Assembly (NCBI GenBank): GCA_963070105.1
Contig: OY718805.1
Span: forward strand, 2,130,001-2,194,000
DNA from: Litomosoides sigmodontis
Lineage: Eukaryota; Nematoda; Chromadorea; Rhabditida; Onchocercidae
Length of the DNA: 64,000 bases
Direction of reading: 5' to 3'
The position numbers were made by a program, and so were the translations under genes. Positions 38,406-52,800 of the stretch are shown in pieces. Under the pieces are notes generated by a model that was not told the DNA's origin, made no database searches, and worked only from the letters and a program-made list of their open reading frames with translations. Every line of letters begins with the position of its first letter. Positions within the stretch are counted from its first letter, which is position 1.

Positions 38406-39903
38406 CAGTTACAAGGTCATCATCATCCTTCTTCTCACTTTGATATTTCGCATTACTCATCCATTTAATACACTACCATTCCATTCCATTCCATCTCTTC
38501 TCGTTCGCTTCACGCTATCCAGTCGGATAATTTTAACAATGTTAATTTTTTTTTTTAATTTCTAAAATTGCTACGAAAAATTTAACATTAACGTCTGTTT
38601 TTTTTTTGTTGCTACTTTTATTAGTGTAATTTATTTTTCCAAATTTGTTCCATTCGTATCTTATGCTTTCCCAAAATTGAAATGTTTGAGGAGTTTAATC
38701 ATTTGATTGATTGACTGTATTATTCGGGAAATTCAATACTTTCCCGCAACTGATTTTAACTTTTATGATTTTTGCATGCTATTTAAACTTTTGAATATTT
38801 TGCACTCACTTCACTGTCATTAAAGAATTATGTCGCTCTCTGAAAGATGTGTCCTAAAATTGCTACATCATTTAGACGTGAGATACCACTTAATCGATCT
38901 GTAAATATTTTAAAATTATTAGAAAATCTTTCTTTAAACTCTTCCTTCTTCCAAACATTACATTACAGTGAATGAATCGTAATCGTTTAGCTACTCCTCA
39001 AACGTGATCATCACTCTTAAATTATCCATATCGTTGATTTGTTGGATACTTTTCACTGAAAATATTTTAATGATTTCATTTTTGATATTTTTTTTTATTT
39101 CTTCGAAAATTATTCAATTTTTTCTTTTCATTTTGCACTTTTTTTTTCCTCCTTCCTCTTCAAATTTGTCAACTTTTCGAAAAATTTTCCTTTTCATTTG
39201 TAAATTTTCTTTGTGGATGTGCCGCATTAGCACTTATTGCTACACTACTCATTGCAAACGTCCATCTACTTTTGCTTACTTTATTATGTAAACATTAATT
39301 TTGTTTGCGTTGGTACAAGCAGTCGTCATGCATATATACATATGCTTGCATAGTTCTAACTAAAATTGGTTTTATGGATTTTGTGAATAACAAATAATTT
39401 ATGGCTTACTTTGTTTAAGGAAGAAAAAACTGGCGGCGTAATGGACAAGATGAAAATTAAAGTTGTATTTTAAGGAATTTCCCTCTCAATGGATGTTTTG
39501 TGTTGCTTAGAAAGTAACTGTCAAGTTTTGATTAAGCAAATATAGTTGCACTCTATCATTTATGAACATTTTATTTGCAGCAGAATAATTTTTGTGGACA
39601 GCGAAGGTAGTTATGGAAGTGTAAATTTGGAAAAGGAAGAGAGAAAGTTGAAATTAATATGAAATGAAGTTTGCAATAGTGCAACGAATAGCAAAAATGC
39701 TCTCAACTTTCTCTCTCTCTCTCTCTCTTTATCGTTTTCTATATTAGAATAATGAAATTTGAAATTTTGAGGATAAATCAATCGGCTAGATCAATGAATT
39801 TTTTTCCAGATTATATGCTTTTCAGAGAAATAATTCTTCATAATTTGTATTTTAGTTATTAGTATTGAAGGAGTGAACTGAGAATGGTTTTATCTAAGAC
39901 AGG

Positions 39904-39926
39904 TTGTGTGTGTGTGTGTGTGTGTT
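39904..39926. repeat. (TG)n microsatellite
   Basis: About eleven TG units. Confidence 0.85.
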
Positions 39927-40483
39927 TGAGGGTAAAGGCATTCGGATATGCTAATTTGATCAGTAAGATCGGTGCCAGAGAGAGGAGAAGAAATGCATTT
40001 CTAATAACAATTTTAAAACACCAGAACTATTCATTGCTATTATTATTTTGTAAATGATAGTTTTAAATTGATAAATTAATAAATTATTGAAAATGAATTT
40101 TAAAAAAGGGATAAGGAAAGGACCGTTACTGCGGTTGAGATCTGTCAACAACAGCAATGGCTGGGTACTTGAGTGTTGCGGTCGAAATAACGGATAGTTA
40201 GAGGTGGTTGGTTGATCAGTTAATTTTACTTGATTAGCATAGAGTGAATGTGTGAACGAGGAACGATGAAGAGAACAGAGGGCGGAAAACGACAAAAAAG
40301 AGTTTTGAAAAGCGAAGGTCAACACTAGCGATTGGTTTATGATTTCAAGGTTGACGTAAGAATGAAATTGCACATAATCGTCTACGAACACCAATACCAA
40401 AGAGGTGGAAAAAAGTGGACATGAAAGCAAGAGAGTGATGAAAGTAACAGTAAAAAAAAGTAGTGATAATAGTGATAACGATA

Positions 40484-40647
<164 letters not shown>

Positions 40648-43600
40648 GGTGGCGGTGTTGGTGACACATTTCGCGAAATGTATAGCAATAGCATCATCGA
40701 TGATCATCCTATTTACACCTCCACTCCCACATTATCACCAAATTTTACTATCATTATCACTTCAACTGCTATTATTATCATTGTTATTAGCTACTATCAT
40801 TATTAGCAATAGTCATTATCACTGTTGTGTTGTTTGCATTGATTTGTGGTACCTTTTCATTTTCTGCTCATTCCACTGTTGCTTCACAGTTGATCAATTT
40901 AAAATTTAATCATTAATTCATTTTAAATCATTTTAAAATTTAATCATTAAAAGTTTTGGTTTAATTCATCTTTTATGAACATTATTATTTAGCACTGCCC
41001 GTTGTTTAATCATCTAACATACAGTAATCAATTGTATTCATTGCTCATATCGCAAGATGTATTAATAAAATAGTGAAACCTCTCACAAACATTGTTTAAT
41101 TTTAAGATATTGAAAGAAAAAAACTTTGAAATCATTTATAATTATTCATTTCTCCACGCTTACATTCAAATACAAAACGCCACATTCATTGCATACATCA
41201 TATATGCCTGAATTTGATATCTAATATTTAAAATATCTGAAATACACACATTTGTTTGCACTGAATTTAGGAGAGTTTTTTTCCATTTCATTTCAATGTT
41301 CCTCAATTCCGATCAATCCAGTTCTACCACTTCGTCATTCCTCCCTCACTCATCAAGGGGCGCTGGATTGTTGCGCAATCGCCTAATTGTTAGTTGTGCT
41401 GGCAATTCAAATACAAAAAGCGCCTTATTTAATTACACACTGCTAAAGCAATTATAAAATTATTATGGCGGAAAAGATAAATTCTAATTTTTCTTCCATG
41501 GTAATGGCTAAAAGTGATTTTTCTAGTGAACGAGGAGTTTGAAGCGATAATTAAATTCATTGTCAGTGCTGCTTGAATAATTACGAGCAATGAAATTTGC
41601 AATAATTTACGAAATGGGAAGCAATATAGATAAGATTGAATTAATTAGTATGCAATGAGCTGTGTTTTCATTTTTTTTTTGAATTAATTTTATTTTTTTA
41701 CGATCAAAGTGTAATAAGTGAGTGGAACAAAAGAAAAAAAATAGGCAGAAGCAAAAGAAATAAGATTGGAAACGAAATTATGAAAAATTTTTTCTCTCAA
41801 ATAATTGTGTTGTTAGAATTTTCTTCCTATAGCATTCATTTCATATTCTAATAATAACTTGCTTGAATTCATCATTATCTTTTCAAATTTTGTAGTTTAA
41901 TTTAAGAAGCAATGTAACTTATTCAATATTCGATTTGTTTCAGTTATTAAATTTGTATTTAAAAATTTTCCTCATTTCTTCATTTAATAATTGGGAATAA
42001 AATTAAGATAATTCAGTACTTTGGTAGGCAATTTTTTCCTTCCACATCATCAGTTCTAATTAATTTCTGAAAATGGCAGCAGTTTATGGGACTAGGAGAT
42101 TTGATTAATTTGTCGTTGAAGTTCGAATGGTCGTAGAATTTTGTATGAATGAAGATTGACAGATAATAATGAATATATTTATTTACTCGTTAACCTTTTC
42201 TCCCTTTTCTCCCCGTCCACTTTTCGATTATGATTTATGATGATGGTGGTAATGGCTGAATTATGAAGTATTTAATGGTTTTTCAATTCACACCCTCTTC
42301 TCTCCCTCCCTCTCTTTCTCTCTCTGTCTTTTCAATTGTCCATCTTTCTAGTCTATTAAGCTTTCGCAATTTCGGTTGGTTAAAAATGCACCATTTCTCA
42401 TCCTTTTTTTGTCGATATTCTGCTTATTGTTGTTATCGTTTACTGTAGTCGTAATTTTTGAAAAATTAAAAAAACTTTAACGATAGGTTTATTTCCAATT
42501 AATTGCTAGCAAATTATCGATGTGTGTTAGATGCGTAATTTAATTTAAGGTGTTGTTAAACGATTTATTATTTAGCATTAATTCTATTATATTTGAGACT
42601 TTTCATTTAATTGCAACTATTTCTTTAGAAATTGACAAATGTAGATGTAAATTGTGCGAGTGAAATTTGCATTTTCATAGCACAGAAAGTTTAAATTTGC
42701 TAGTTCTGATTGTAAATAATGTTGACGTTGAAATTTTAGTTTTTGAAAATTTTCAGAAATATCATTTTAACTCTAATATAACCTTTCATCAATTATTCAA
42801 TGCACCGACTGACCGATCGACCAACCGATCATATCAGTTGAAATTTCGATGACTGCCGGCATAAATACCAACCGTTTTACCATCCTCTCTGGCTGTCACC
42901 TTTGTCGGTATCTGATCATCAACTAATCTTCAGTAGCAGTAATTCATTGACAAGATTTGTTTAACGAATAATGAAGGACGAGGGGAGAGGATGGGGACGG
43001 AGGAGGGGAGAGGGAGAGTAAATAGCACTTATGTTAATATCTTATCAAAAGCATAGATAAGATTCAAATCACTGTTTCAATTTATTACAACTGGTTGTTT
43101 GATATTTCAACTAAAATCTTTTCAATTGCGGTATTTCAATTCAAATTTCCCTCATAATTTACCATCATCACTGCAAAAATCCTCCCTGAACAGCTAATTT
43201 TTGAGCAAAAAAAGCAAAAAAAACGAACAGTTATGTTGTTTAAGTGAACAATTTTTGGTCAAATATTGAGAAAGTATTGAGAGATGAGTGTTATCGATTA
43301 TTGATTAGATGACCAATAAGGCATATTATTGATTGGATGAGTACTGCTGAATGATTGACAAGATAGTTTAAAATAGAATTTTACATAAAATTTATTCGAA
43401 AATAATAAATTATGAATTGCATGTGGGAAAGTTGAAATATATAGTGGTGCTTCCTGGTGGTATTAACGCCCACCACTTTTTGTTCATCGAAAATGTGATT
43501 TCTTTTTTAAGCAATCATTTTAAAAGTGTAGGAGCGACGGAATTGTGTGTGGACCATTGCACCAATTTTGAGAATAAATTTGAATTTTTTTTTTTCAGAG

Positions 43601-43795
43601 ACAACTGAAAGTATTATTGCATACAGCCATCGTTTAACAATCATCTGCTGCTGTTCTCCCATTAATTTTTAAATCGAATTTTCTTGAGACAAAAAACATT
43701 TACTTACATTTGTTATTTTCTTAGCAACGGCTTTATAGCTTATTCCGACATTCTTTCACGTTAATTTTTGTGCTAAAAAAAATCACTTTTCCTCC

Positions 43796-43796
43796 C

Positions 43797-43831
<35 letters not shown>

Positions 43832-43833
43832 CC
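43796..43833. repeat. (CT)n microsatellite
   Basis: Pyrimidine run of CT units ending in CCCCC. Confidence 0.85.
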
Positions 43834-44516
43834 TTGTGACATCATTTTTGTTATATTCCTATAGATGTGAAGGAAAGGAGGAAAAGGGTTGAGCTTCAGA
43901 TAAGTCTAAAATTCCGGACTTTTTTTTTCCACTTTTCACACGTATTACGCAACATACAAATGTTTGAGTTGAAGGACCGAGCTTTTTTCGCATTATTGTT
44001 TTTCCGGAAACTCGCCGTTTATTATCGGAAAAGCAGAATGAAAAATTTTCATTTGTTTTCTTTTCTTTTCACTGAAATCGTTTTCACAGCGAAAAAAAAA
44101 CAAAGAATTTTTTTCACTGCTTTCTTTCGATTTTCTGTTTTTTTTTTTTTTTTGTAGCAGAAAGTTACAAACTATAAATATTTAGTTTCATTGGTTTTTA
44201 GCAGAAAGTGAAGTGAATAGACTGAAACGATTGTTTCTGTTAATGCTTCTCTCCTCTTTTACATTTTATTTTATTCGAATGTTTGTTAAAGTGGAAATTT
44301 AGACAAAAGTTTTAGTTTTATATTCGAAATTTCATCTTCGTTCCAATCAATGGAGATTCATTAGTATAATTAAGGCACTTCTAAGAATGGATCTTTTCAT
44401 TTTTAGTTTTGATCAAATGAGATTGCTATTTCGATTTCCTAAATTTCGAAATGCAAATCAATTGAAATGGCAAGCTGTTTCAGTATGAAACTGTGTTTGT
44501 GTATTATTTCTGTGCT

Positions 44517-44568
44517 CGTGTGTGTATGTGTCTGTGTGTCTGTGTGTGTGTGTGTGTGTGTATGTGTA
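44517..44568. repeat. (TG)n microsatellite, interrupted
   Basis: TG units broken by TATG and TCTG steps. Confidence 0.85.
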
Positions 44569-45256
44569 CGGACAGTGTTTTTTTTATTCATTTATTCTTA
44601 TACCTTTGAAAAACTTATCACATTTTTTTGCGCAATTGAAATGGGACTGTTAGTAATCCAATTAATAAGCATTCATTTGGCTAATCTTACTTGTATTAAA
44701 TATCATATACTAGTACTTGTATTAGAATTGTATTTGTACCGTTATTAGTTACTTGTATTAAAATAGTACCTATAATATGACAATGATGAGCTAGTATTTA
44801 AAGCTAGTGCATGAAACTTACTTTAACTAATTAATATTTTATTGGTAAATAAGTAAAGTGTAATGTTTTTTACATGTACAAATATAAAGCTAAAATGTGG
44901 CGAATGATGAAAAGCAATGATTTGAAATAGTGAAATTGTATAAATTAAACGAATTCAGACATATAGTGGAAATTTAAATTTGAATTAATCATTGATGCAA
45001 CCAGAACGCCCGTACTGTTGTAATATGTGGTGCATGCTTGGAATGCATGTGCAGCAATGAATGAATGATTGAATTTTTTTTTTCCATCTCATCGTATTCT
45101 GCTGATCTTTTAATCTGTTATCGTTTAAAAAAAATGAAAAAAAAAAAGAAATGAAAAAGAAGTAGAGGGAGAAGATGAAGAAGAAGAAGCATTTGAGTTG
45201 TTTAAATAATAACGTACTTTTTTTTTTAAAAAAAGAAAAAAAATGTGTAGGAGAAA

Positions 45257-45281
45257 TGAAATGAAATGAAATGAAATGAAC
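45257..45281. repeat. (GAAAT)n pentanucleotide repeat
   Basis: Five consecutive GAAAT units. Confidence 0.85.
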
Positions 45282-48200
45282 TGTGTACATTTCAAATCTC
45301 ACTACTACAACAACTAGTTGACCTCATTCATTTTCTTCAACTCTTTTCAAATTATTCTCACTTCTCTTTCTTCCTCCCTCCCTCTCCGCCAAACCTCTCT
45401 CATTCTTGCACACTCTGTGAGAACTGATAATTCATTTCTGGGACAAACGAGGTGGAAGAGAAAATAAATGATAATAATTATTTGTGTGTTCATCATTTCT
45501 TATTGATATCTTTTGGCCTGATTATTTCACTTCATTGTTGTATGATTGATAATGATATGATCAAATCAATACTTTCATTTATTATTCAAATTTTTACTCG
45601 TGAATTTTTTTTTTTGCATATATATATATACTTTTTGTTTTCCTTTCTGTTACACAATTTCATTGGATAAATTTGAAATTCAGTAACAGTTTATTTTTTT
45701 TAAGTAAATAATTTAATGCGCAAAATGTACGAGAAAAAAAAAAGTTATCAAATGATTTATTCGATCAAAATTCATAAAATTATTTTTACTTTTTTAATCA
45801 GTAGAAACTTTTTTTCTTCCACCTAAATTGCAATCAACTGAGAGAGTTCAACGTTTGCCCCTTTACCTACTTTATTCCATCGATCTGAATTTCAAGCGTC
45901 TTTTTTTTCCTTTCTACTCCAATCCCTGTTTCATCAATCCATCTGGCATTTTTACAACAATTTTCTACACGAATTAGGTCACGAATAATTTACATTTCAC
46001 AAATCCACGTACCTTTTACCTTTTCTTTTTTTTTCACCTTTCGTACATTTTTGTGTCTTTGTCATTTTTCAAACTTTACGCCATCACGTTAAATTGTTAA
46101 ATTCGTAAATAGTGCAATTTTAGGACATTTATATAATTCCCTTCAACTATAGAAATTTCAATCTCTAAAACTGCGACTCACTTCTGAAATTCTCATGCGT
46201 AATCATCCATTGCAAAAGTTTTTTTTTTTAATTTGATCCTACCATTTTAGCTGTAGCATTGCATAGCTTAGCTAGTGGATGCTAAAACTCTTGACAAGTT
46301 CAATCCGCCTGTCCACTATGCGCAATTGTGCTTATTGGGATTATGCAGTGACCGAAGCGAAGTATGCTTTTGCTCTTTCAACGTTGCATACATTACAATT
46401 TGAGCTACTGAAATTATGAGCTGTCATAAGTTGCAGTTGAAATGATTGGAAGATAATCCAGCACTTGCCATACTTAATCTATTTTTTTCGGCTTTACAAA
46501 GGGTGAAATTTGAAAAACTAAATTTTTTGCCCTATTCAACTAAGCGAAAAATTTACAGGAAGTTTTAGCATTTTTTTCAATTCATTTCAAAACATTCATG
46601 CACGTACTTTTGAAGAGGAAATGATTTTAAAAAGTTTTAATTTTCATCGAATACATTACATCATTCACATTCACTCCAATCGTTAAAATATTAATTAATT
46701 ATTCAGAGAAGATGGAATGATAGGAGAAGTTATTTTAGGACGATATTCCATCTATTAAATTGCAAATAATTTTTTTAAAAATCACGAAACATGTCTTTAT
46801 TGTCGCAATTTTTCTTTTTTTCCTAATTTCATAACACTGAAGTGGGAAGCTTGAAAATTTTTATAATATTTTCAAATTTACAAATTTTTACTGTTATTTC
46901 CATTTAGAAACTCCCAAAGCGATCATTTTTCTCACCCATTTCGTTGAAATTTTGATAACTTTATCAATGATGAAAATGATTTTGGAATTCAAAAATTTGA
47001 GTAGAAATTTTAAAAATTAAAACTTTCCATACTTGAAAAAATTACCATTTGCTCTTTCATTCCCATTGATATATGTGCATACATATATTTTTTTGAAATT
47101 TTCGCTTTAAAATTTAATATATTCGAAAACAAAATATTCTGTTCTTTTTTTCTATTCTTTTTTTGCATTTTATTGAAACTTTTCCATTAATGCAATTTAA
47201 AACTTTTTCATTTGCGGTGAAAGTGGACGTGGATGGCTAATTTTATAAATGTTACAGTATTAATACAACGAATTATAGCAATGTAAATTATTTGTTGCGC
47301 ACACATTCAATAATTTATCTGACACTTTTATGATATAAGCGGAAAAAAATTAGGTAATGTGAATTTTGACAAATTTAACACGAAATTTCCTACGACATTT
47401 TTTTTTCGTTTTGAGCTAAGCTCAGCAATTATTTGAGATGTTTGAGGTTCACGGACATTTTACATTGTGAACTTTGCTATAATTGTCGCTGAAATGATGG
47501 CAATTTAGAATTGTTAATTTTACAATATTTCATTTAAAAGTAATTGAAAAAGGTTGATAAAAATTAATATCCGATACTTATGTTAACCAGCATTTTACAT
47601 AGTAACAATTTTAGCTTAATCATTAAGCACTTCCAATGTGAATTTTCAATTAAATAATTTATAAACAAGTGGTAGTAGTTCAGTTGATCAGTTGCTCACT
47701 GACGAACCTACACAGTCAACATTTCGATGGGTATTTTGAACATGTTGAAATTCCTCTCCTCACCTTCTTCAAAGCATTTAAAATGGCGCAACTGTCATGC
47801 CTCTATGCTACTGTTGTTTTCTAAAGTGTATCATTGAAGCATTTCACTTTTTTTTCTGCTTCTTCCTTCCACTATTTTTTTTTTTGTTTGTCTTCAACTA
47901 AGTACTTTATAGTTTCCAAGAAAGTTCTCTAATTTTTTGAGTTTTTCTTTTTTCATATTTAGCTCAGAGGTATTTAGTGGGAAGGTGCAAATGCTTTCCT
48001 TTCAAACTTTGTCATTTTGAAATTTCAATTGAGAGAAATGGAGGAAAACTTTTGGAGTTATTTGCGTGATGCGAATCATTGGTGTTTTATCTCATTGAAT
48101 AAATTTCATTCGATGAAAATTGCATTACTATTTGTTTCTCACTTTCTTCATTTCAGTCATTTTTCAGCGCTTATTTCGAGCGACTAAATTAGCTATCTTT

Positions 48201-49739
48201 GTCGTAAACTTATTTTTACCTCCTTTTTCTCTCTTTAAATTATCTTTGATTTCACATCTTTCTTCTTGCAGTTATTATTATTCGTGAAATCCAACTTTTT
48301 CAGTTGGAACTCGTTCAGTTGTCAAAATTTACAAAAATTTTCAGTTTTAGTTCATTGCTTGTTTTCAGATCAGCTAGTTTCACTTCTTTGTGATATTTGT
48401 ATTTTAAATGAATTGAAAGATTTTTCAAACAGCTCAAACTAATCAATTTCATACTTTTCTTCGCAATGTTACACGTCAATAATAGCTTACTCATCCATAT
48501 TCTCTATCACAATATTTCATTTGAAATTTGATGATTTATTCTTATTCTTTTTACAAAATGTTTTTTCGCTTTCAGAATTCGATATTACGAATATTCCTAA
48601 GCTTACTTATTGCAATAGATAAATGAGAATATTCTAATATTATATAATTATTAGTTATAAAAGGTGTTGTAAACAAAATGAAATTTGTGTAAAAATTATA
48701 TTATACAAATTTTCATCTGTTGAAATTTGAATTTAAAAAAGAACTAAGCATTATTACAATGAAATTGCTAGGAGCACTGAAATGTACATTTTGCCTCATA
48801 ATTCTGCTCTGCAGAAATGATAAATTAAAAATTTTTGCATTTATATAGTTGAATTTTGATTTAATTGATGGATTAATTGATAGATTCGTTTCCTAATTTT
48901 TTCGCTTGAATTACAATTATTATATTCGGATAAGTTGCTAACAAGCTTAGAGATGGCTGATAATATTTACTGAAATAATATCAAGTCCAACTGTACAAAA
49001 TTATCATGAGATGAAGTCGAAAAATATATTTATAGTCTAACGTTTCCGTTTCCGTCTTTTATGTATAATTAGTAAACAATCCGCAACTTTACATACGTAT
49101 GCGTGTAAATAATACCTAATTCTTCATTAATGATAAATACACGTATAAATACACGTGTGGTTAATACGTACTTCTCTCTAAATGCACATGTAATTAAAAC
49201 TAGTACTTAATTCTTCGTTGACAATAAATATGCGAGAAATTATTACGTGATTATTAGGTTGTTCATAAATGTCATCGTACTGTACGAATTGATAGTTAGT
49301 TGTGTGTTTTTCATTGTTTGTTGCGTGAAATTAAGCACGAATCACGAAGAGCAAGAGAGAAAGAAAGAGAAAAAAAAAACGGAAGAAAGAGCTATGGAAT
49401 TAAAAAATTTTTGTAAAATTATTTTATTACTTCAGCAGACTGGAGCTATCAGTGAAGAAGAATAGTGAGGTCAAGGCAGCACTGTTGTACAGCAATGTTC
49501 ATTGAATGTCATCCAATTATAAAGGTTATAACTGATCCCTCTTTTTTTCCTTCTTTCGATAATTTCAATTTTTATGATTTTGAATAATTGAGCATTAACA
49601 CCATCTTTTTAATGCAATAATCCTTTCCTGATTTGCTTCAATCTTTAATTCATTCCGTAACGATGATTTTTTTGATCCAAACCATCAGAGATTTCTGATT
49701 ATTTTATTTCATCCAACTAGTGCTCTTATTCTATTCCAG

Positions 49740-49832
49740 GAATTTGGCTATGGTTTTGTGGATGATATTAACAAGCGATACGAGGGGAACAGTTCGATAA
49801 TTGTTATTCTGACAAAAAATTTTTTGAAGTAA
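49740..49832 (+). other. Exon-like open frame just before the WH2 gene
   Basis: A good acceptor (TTCTATTCCAG, ending 49739) is followed by 30 codons that read EFGYGFVDDINKRYEGNSS and end in LTKNFLK then TAA at 49830-49832. The frame is the same as that of the WH2 start 24 bases further on, with a second stop (49848-49850) between. It may be the first untranslated exon of the WH2 mRNA, trans- or cis-spliced here, in which case a short upstream frame starts at ATG 49750. It may instead be the last coding exon of an isoform or of an upstream gene. Confidence 0.45.
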
Positions 49833-49856
49833 AACATATATTTCCACTAAATAACA

Positions 49857-52800
49857 ATGTACCTAGCTCGACCGGTACAGATGGGACAGCATAACCTGGC
49901 TCGTGATACGTCAAAATCACGTGTACCACCTCCTCCAATAGCAGCACCTCCACCACCTGTGTTGCCACAAAAGTTGAAGTCAAAATCAAAGCCAGCTCCT
50001 ACGCTGGCAACAGTGAAGCCTATATTTGATCGAGACAAGCTTTTGGATGAAGTTCGCTGCGGCGTACAACTTAGGCATACTTTCACTAACGATAAAAGCG
50101 CCCCGACTGGCGTCGGACGGGTACGAAGTGGTGGCTATTCACCTCCACCTGATTCTGTTGCTTCTACTTCTACGTACAATAATCGACCGGATGCTAAAAA
50201 ACCTGTCTTTTATGGAAAGAATGTGGAGGAGACGGATTCAGCGCCCACATCATTAGCACCACCACCTCCAAAAGGGCCCCCACCTGCAGCTGTATTAAAA
50301 CTTGGCCGTAATGCTAATTTTGATCGTGATAAATTGCTCTCTGAAATTCACGGTGGTGTTAAATTGCGGAAAACTGTAACAAATGATCGAAGTGCTCCTA
50401 TCGGTGTTGGAACTGTCCGAAATGATTTAAGCCGCACAGCATCTCCCATTCCAGAAACATTTGCATTATCAGGCTCAACCAATCATCTTGACGTTTCGTC
50501 TATTCCGCCACCGCCTGTACCACCACCACCTGTGCCACCGCCATCATCACCGGATTTCTTATCGTCCCAAATGCAGCAGAATAAAATCGTGAAGCCGATC
50601 ACGAATCCGGCGCTTTTGAAACTTGGCGGCAAACAGCCAATAAATCGAGATGCACTACTAGCATCAATACGTGGTGGTGTTAAGTTACGTAAAGTGGAAA
50701 CTAACGATCGTAGTTCACCGTTTCCAGCCAGCCGTGGCACATCACCGAATGAAAATGGCCCAGTGGAACCTGCTATGGCACCGCCACCACCTCCATTACT
50801 TATACCACCGCCACCTCCAGTTCCATCTGCAGAGCCTATCCGACGATCTCGATCTCCGAAACCAGCACTGATGAAACTAGGCGGTAGAATCACTGTTGGT
50901 CGTGATGAATTATTACGTTCCATACGACAGGGTGTCAAACTGAGGAAGACCGTTACAAATGACAAAAGTTCTGCTATAATCAATGATGATGATTCTGGCG
51001 TAAAATCACCGGGACGATCATCACCTTCTACTTCAAATTATGAGGATGATGTTTACGGTAGCCAAAGTCTGAGTGATCTGTCCAGCATTGGTACTTCAAG
51101 GTTTAGTTCTCTTTCAAATATTCCTCCTGACCGATCGAACGACATTTACTTCGCTTCACCAGTACCAGTTGTTCCAGAAACTTGTGCTACATCAAATCCT
51201 CCTCATAGCTCGTCGTCTACAAAATCATCAAATCGACTACCATTAATCAATGTTAGTGTTGATGTTGTGAATTACGATGAAGTTGAGGAAGAAAGCGAAA
51301 CGGTAACATTTCAAATACCAGGAAAGCGGAAAGCTGATGAATGCTATTCGTCACCGATACCAACTCGTAAGCAGATTGAAGCAGAAATTCCTGCCGGTTC
51401 AGCTCGTGATCGAATTAAAATGTTTGGTGGTACTGATCGAGAGGCATCGCATAGTCCCGTGCGAAGTTTAAGTAGACCTAGGAAATTAGATGACCAAGTG
51501 GACAATAATCATGAATCTGGCATCTCTCGGATACGAAAAGTTTTTGATGAGAGAGCAGTGGAGCAGTTGCCGGTATCCACTTCATCCAAACATACCGAAG
51601 AAAATGAGCAGTTGGAAGTGGGAGCTGGAAATGAGAGTAGTATTCGAAAAATGGTTCGTAAATTTTCCACTGATGATGATTCTAACAAAGCTTCTCAACC
51701 TATATGGTGTCAAAAGAAAGAGGAGAAAGCTGACGAAGAGGAGAAAAGAACACCGCTGGGAAAGCAAAGAACTTCAAATACCAAAAGTTCTATAAGAAAG
51801 AAATCAAGCGCAAAAGGATCAAAATTACGACGGAAATCATCTATGAGAAATGACCCATCAGTTGCATTGCCCAGAAAAACTTATCCAGCACCAACAAAAC
51901 CGGACGACGACTCATCGGAGCAATTTAATAAAGTGGAAAGGGAAGAAGTAAATGGAAAAAGTAATCCTTTACAACAACGTGCAGTACCAAAAGTGGACAT
52001 TTCAAAATTTAAAGAGCGTTTCGAGAATCCACCCGAAATATCTTCAGCAACCGACGAAGCAACCAAACCAGGTCGAGTCAAAAAACCACCCTGGCTCAAA
52101 GAAGGTAGTGGAGAGTCACTTCCACCACAAGCTACTGCACGTAAAACTGAAAAAGTAGCACGACCTTCACTGAAAAAGACCACTGAATCTGAAGCTAACG
52201 AACATGGGAATTCACAAAAGGCAACTGGTAATAAATCACTTCAGAAGCAGAAATGGGATCATGAAGAACCTAGAAAATCAACGACAAAAGGCAGCACAAC
52301 TGGTACTGCAACAGAGAAGACTGGGTTAGAATTCAAAAAAACTGATAAAGTGTCATCGTCGTCGTCGTCGTCATCGTCATCATCATCGACATTAGCAAAA
52401 TCTTCCAATGATACACCGCTAAATCATGCACCAACACTAGGTGATGAAACCACGGTACCATCAAGAGCAGGTGTTGGGCCATATCGCTACACACGGAAAA
52501 TCAGTGCTGATAAAAAGCCACTAATGAAGATATACTCGATCAATTCAAGGGAAGGAGCTGCATTTAACGATGGAAATTTGTTAAATTCGGTATCAAAACC
52601 TCTTAGCACTACTGGTCAAACAACTACCATTGGCGTGGACATTACTGACAACTCTGTTTCAAGCAACAAATCACAAGCCAAGACAGCAACAAGTCGAGAG
52701 CGCGACGAAGCGTTTAGTTCTAATGCCAATACTAAAACAACTACTGTTAGTGTTGCGTTTTTTTTTCTCTTTCAACAATATGTCAAATCATATGATATTG

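Noticed and set aside
38246..38443. Proline-rich open frame
   Set aside because: It is a CCA/CCG simple repeat; there is no acceptor, donor or conserved flank.
50483..50983. 166-codon minus-strand frame rich in glycine
   Set aside because: Shadow of the proline-rich WH2 gene on the opposite strand.
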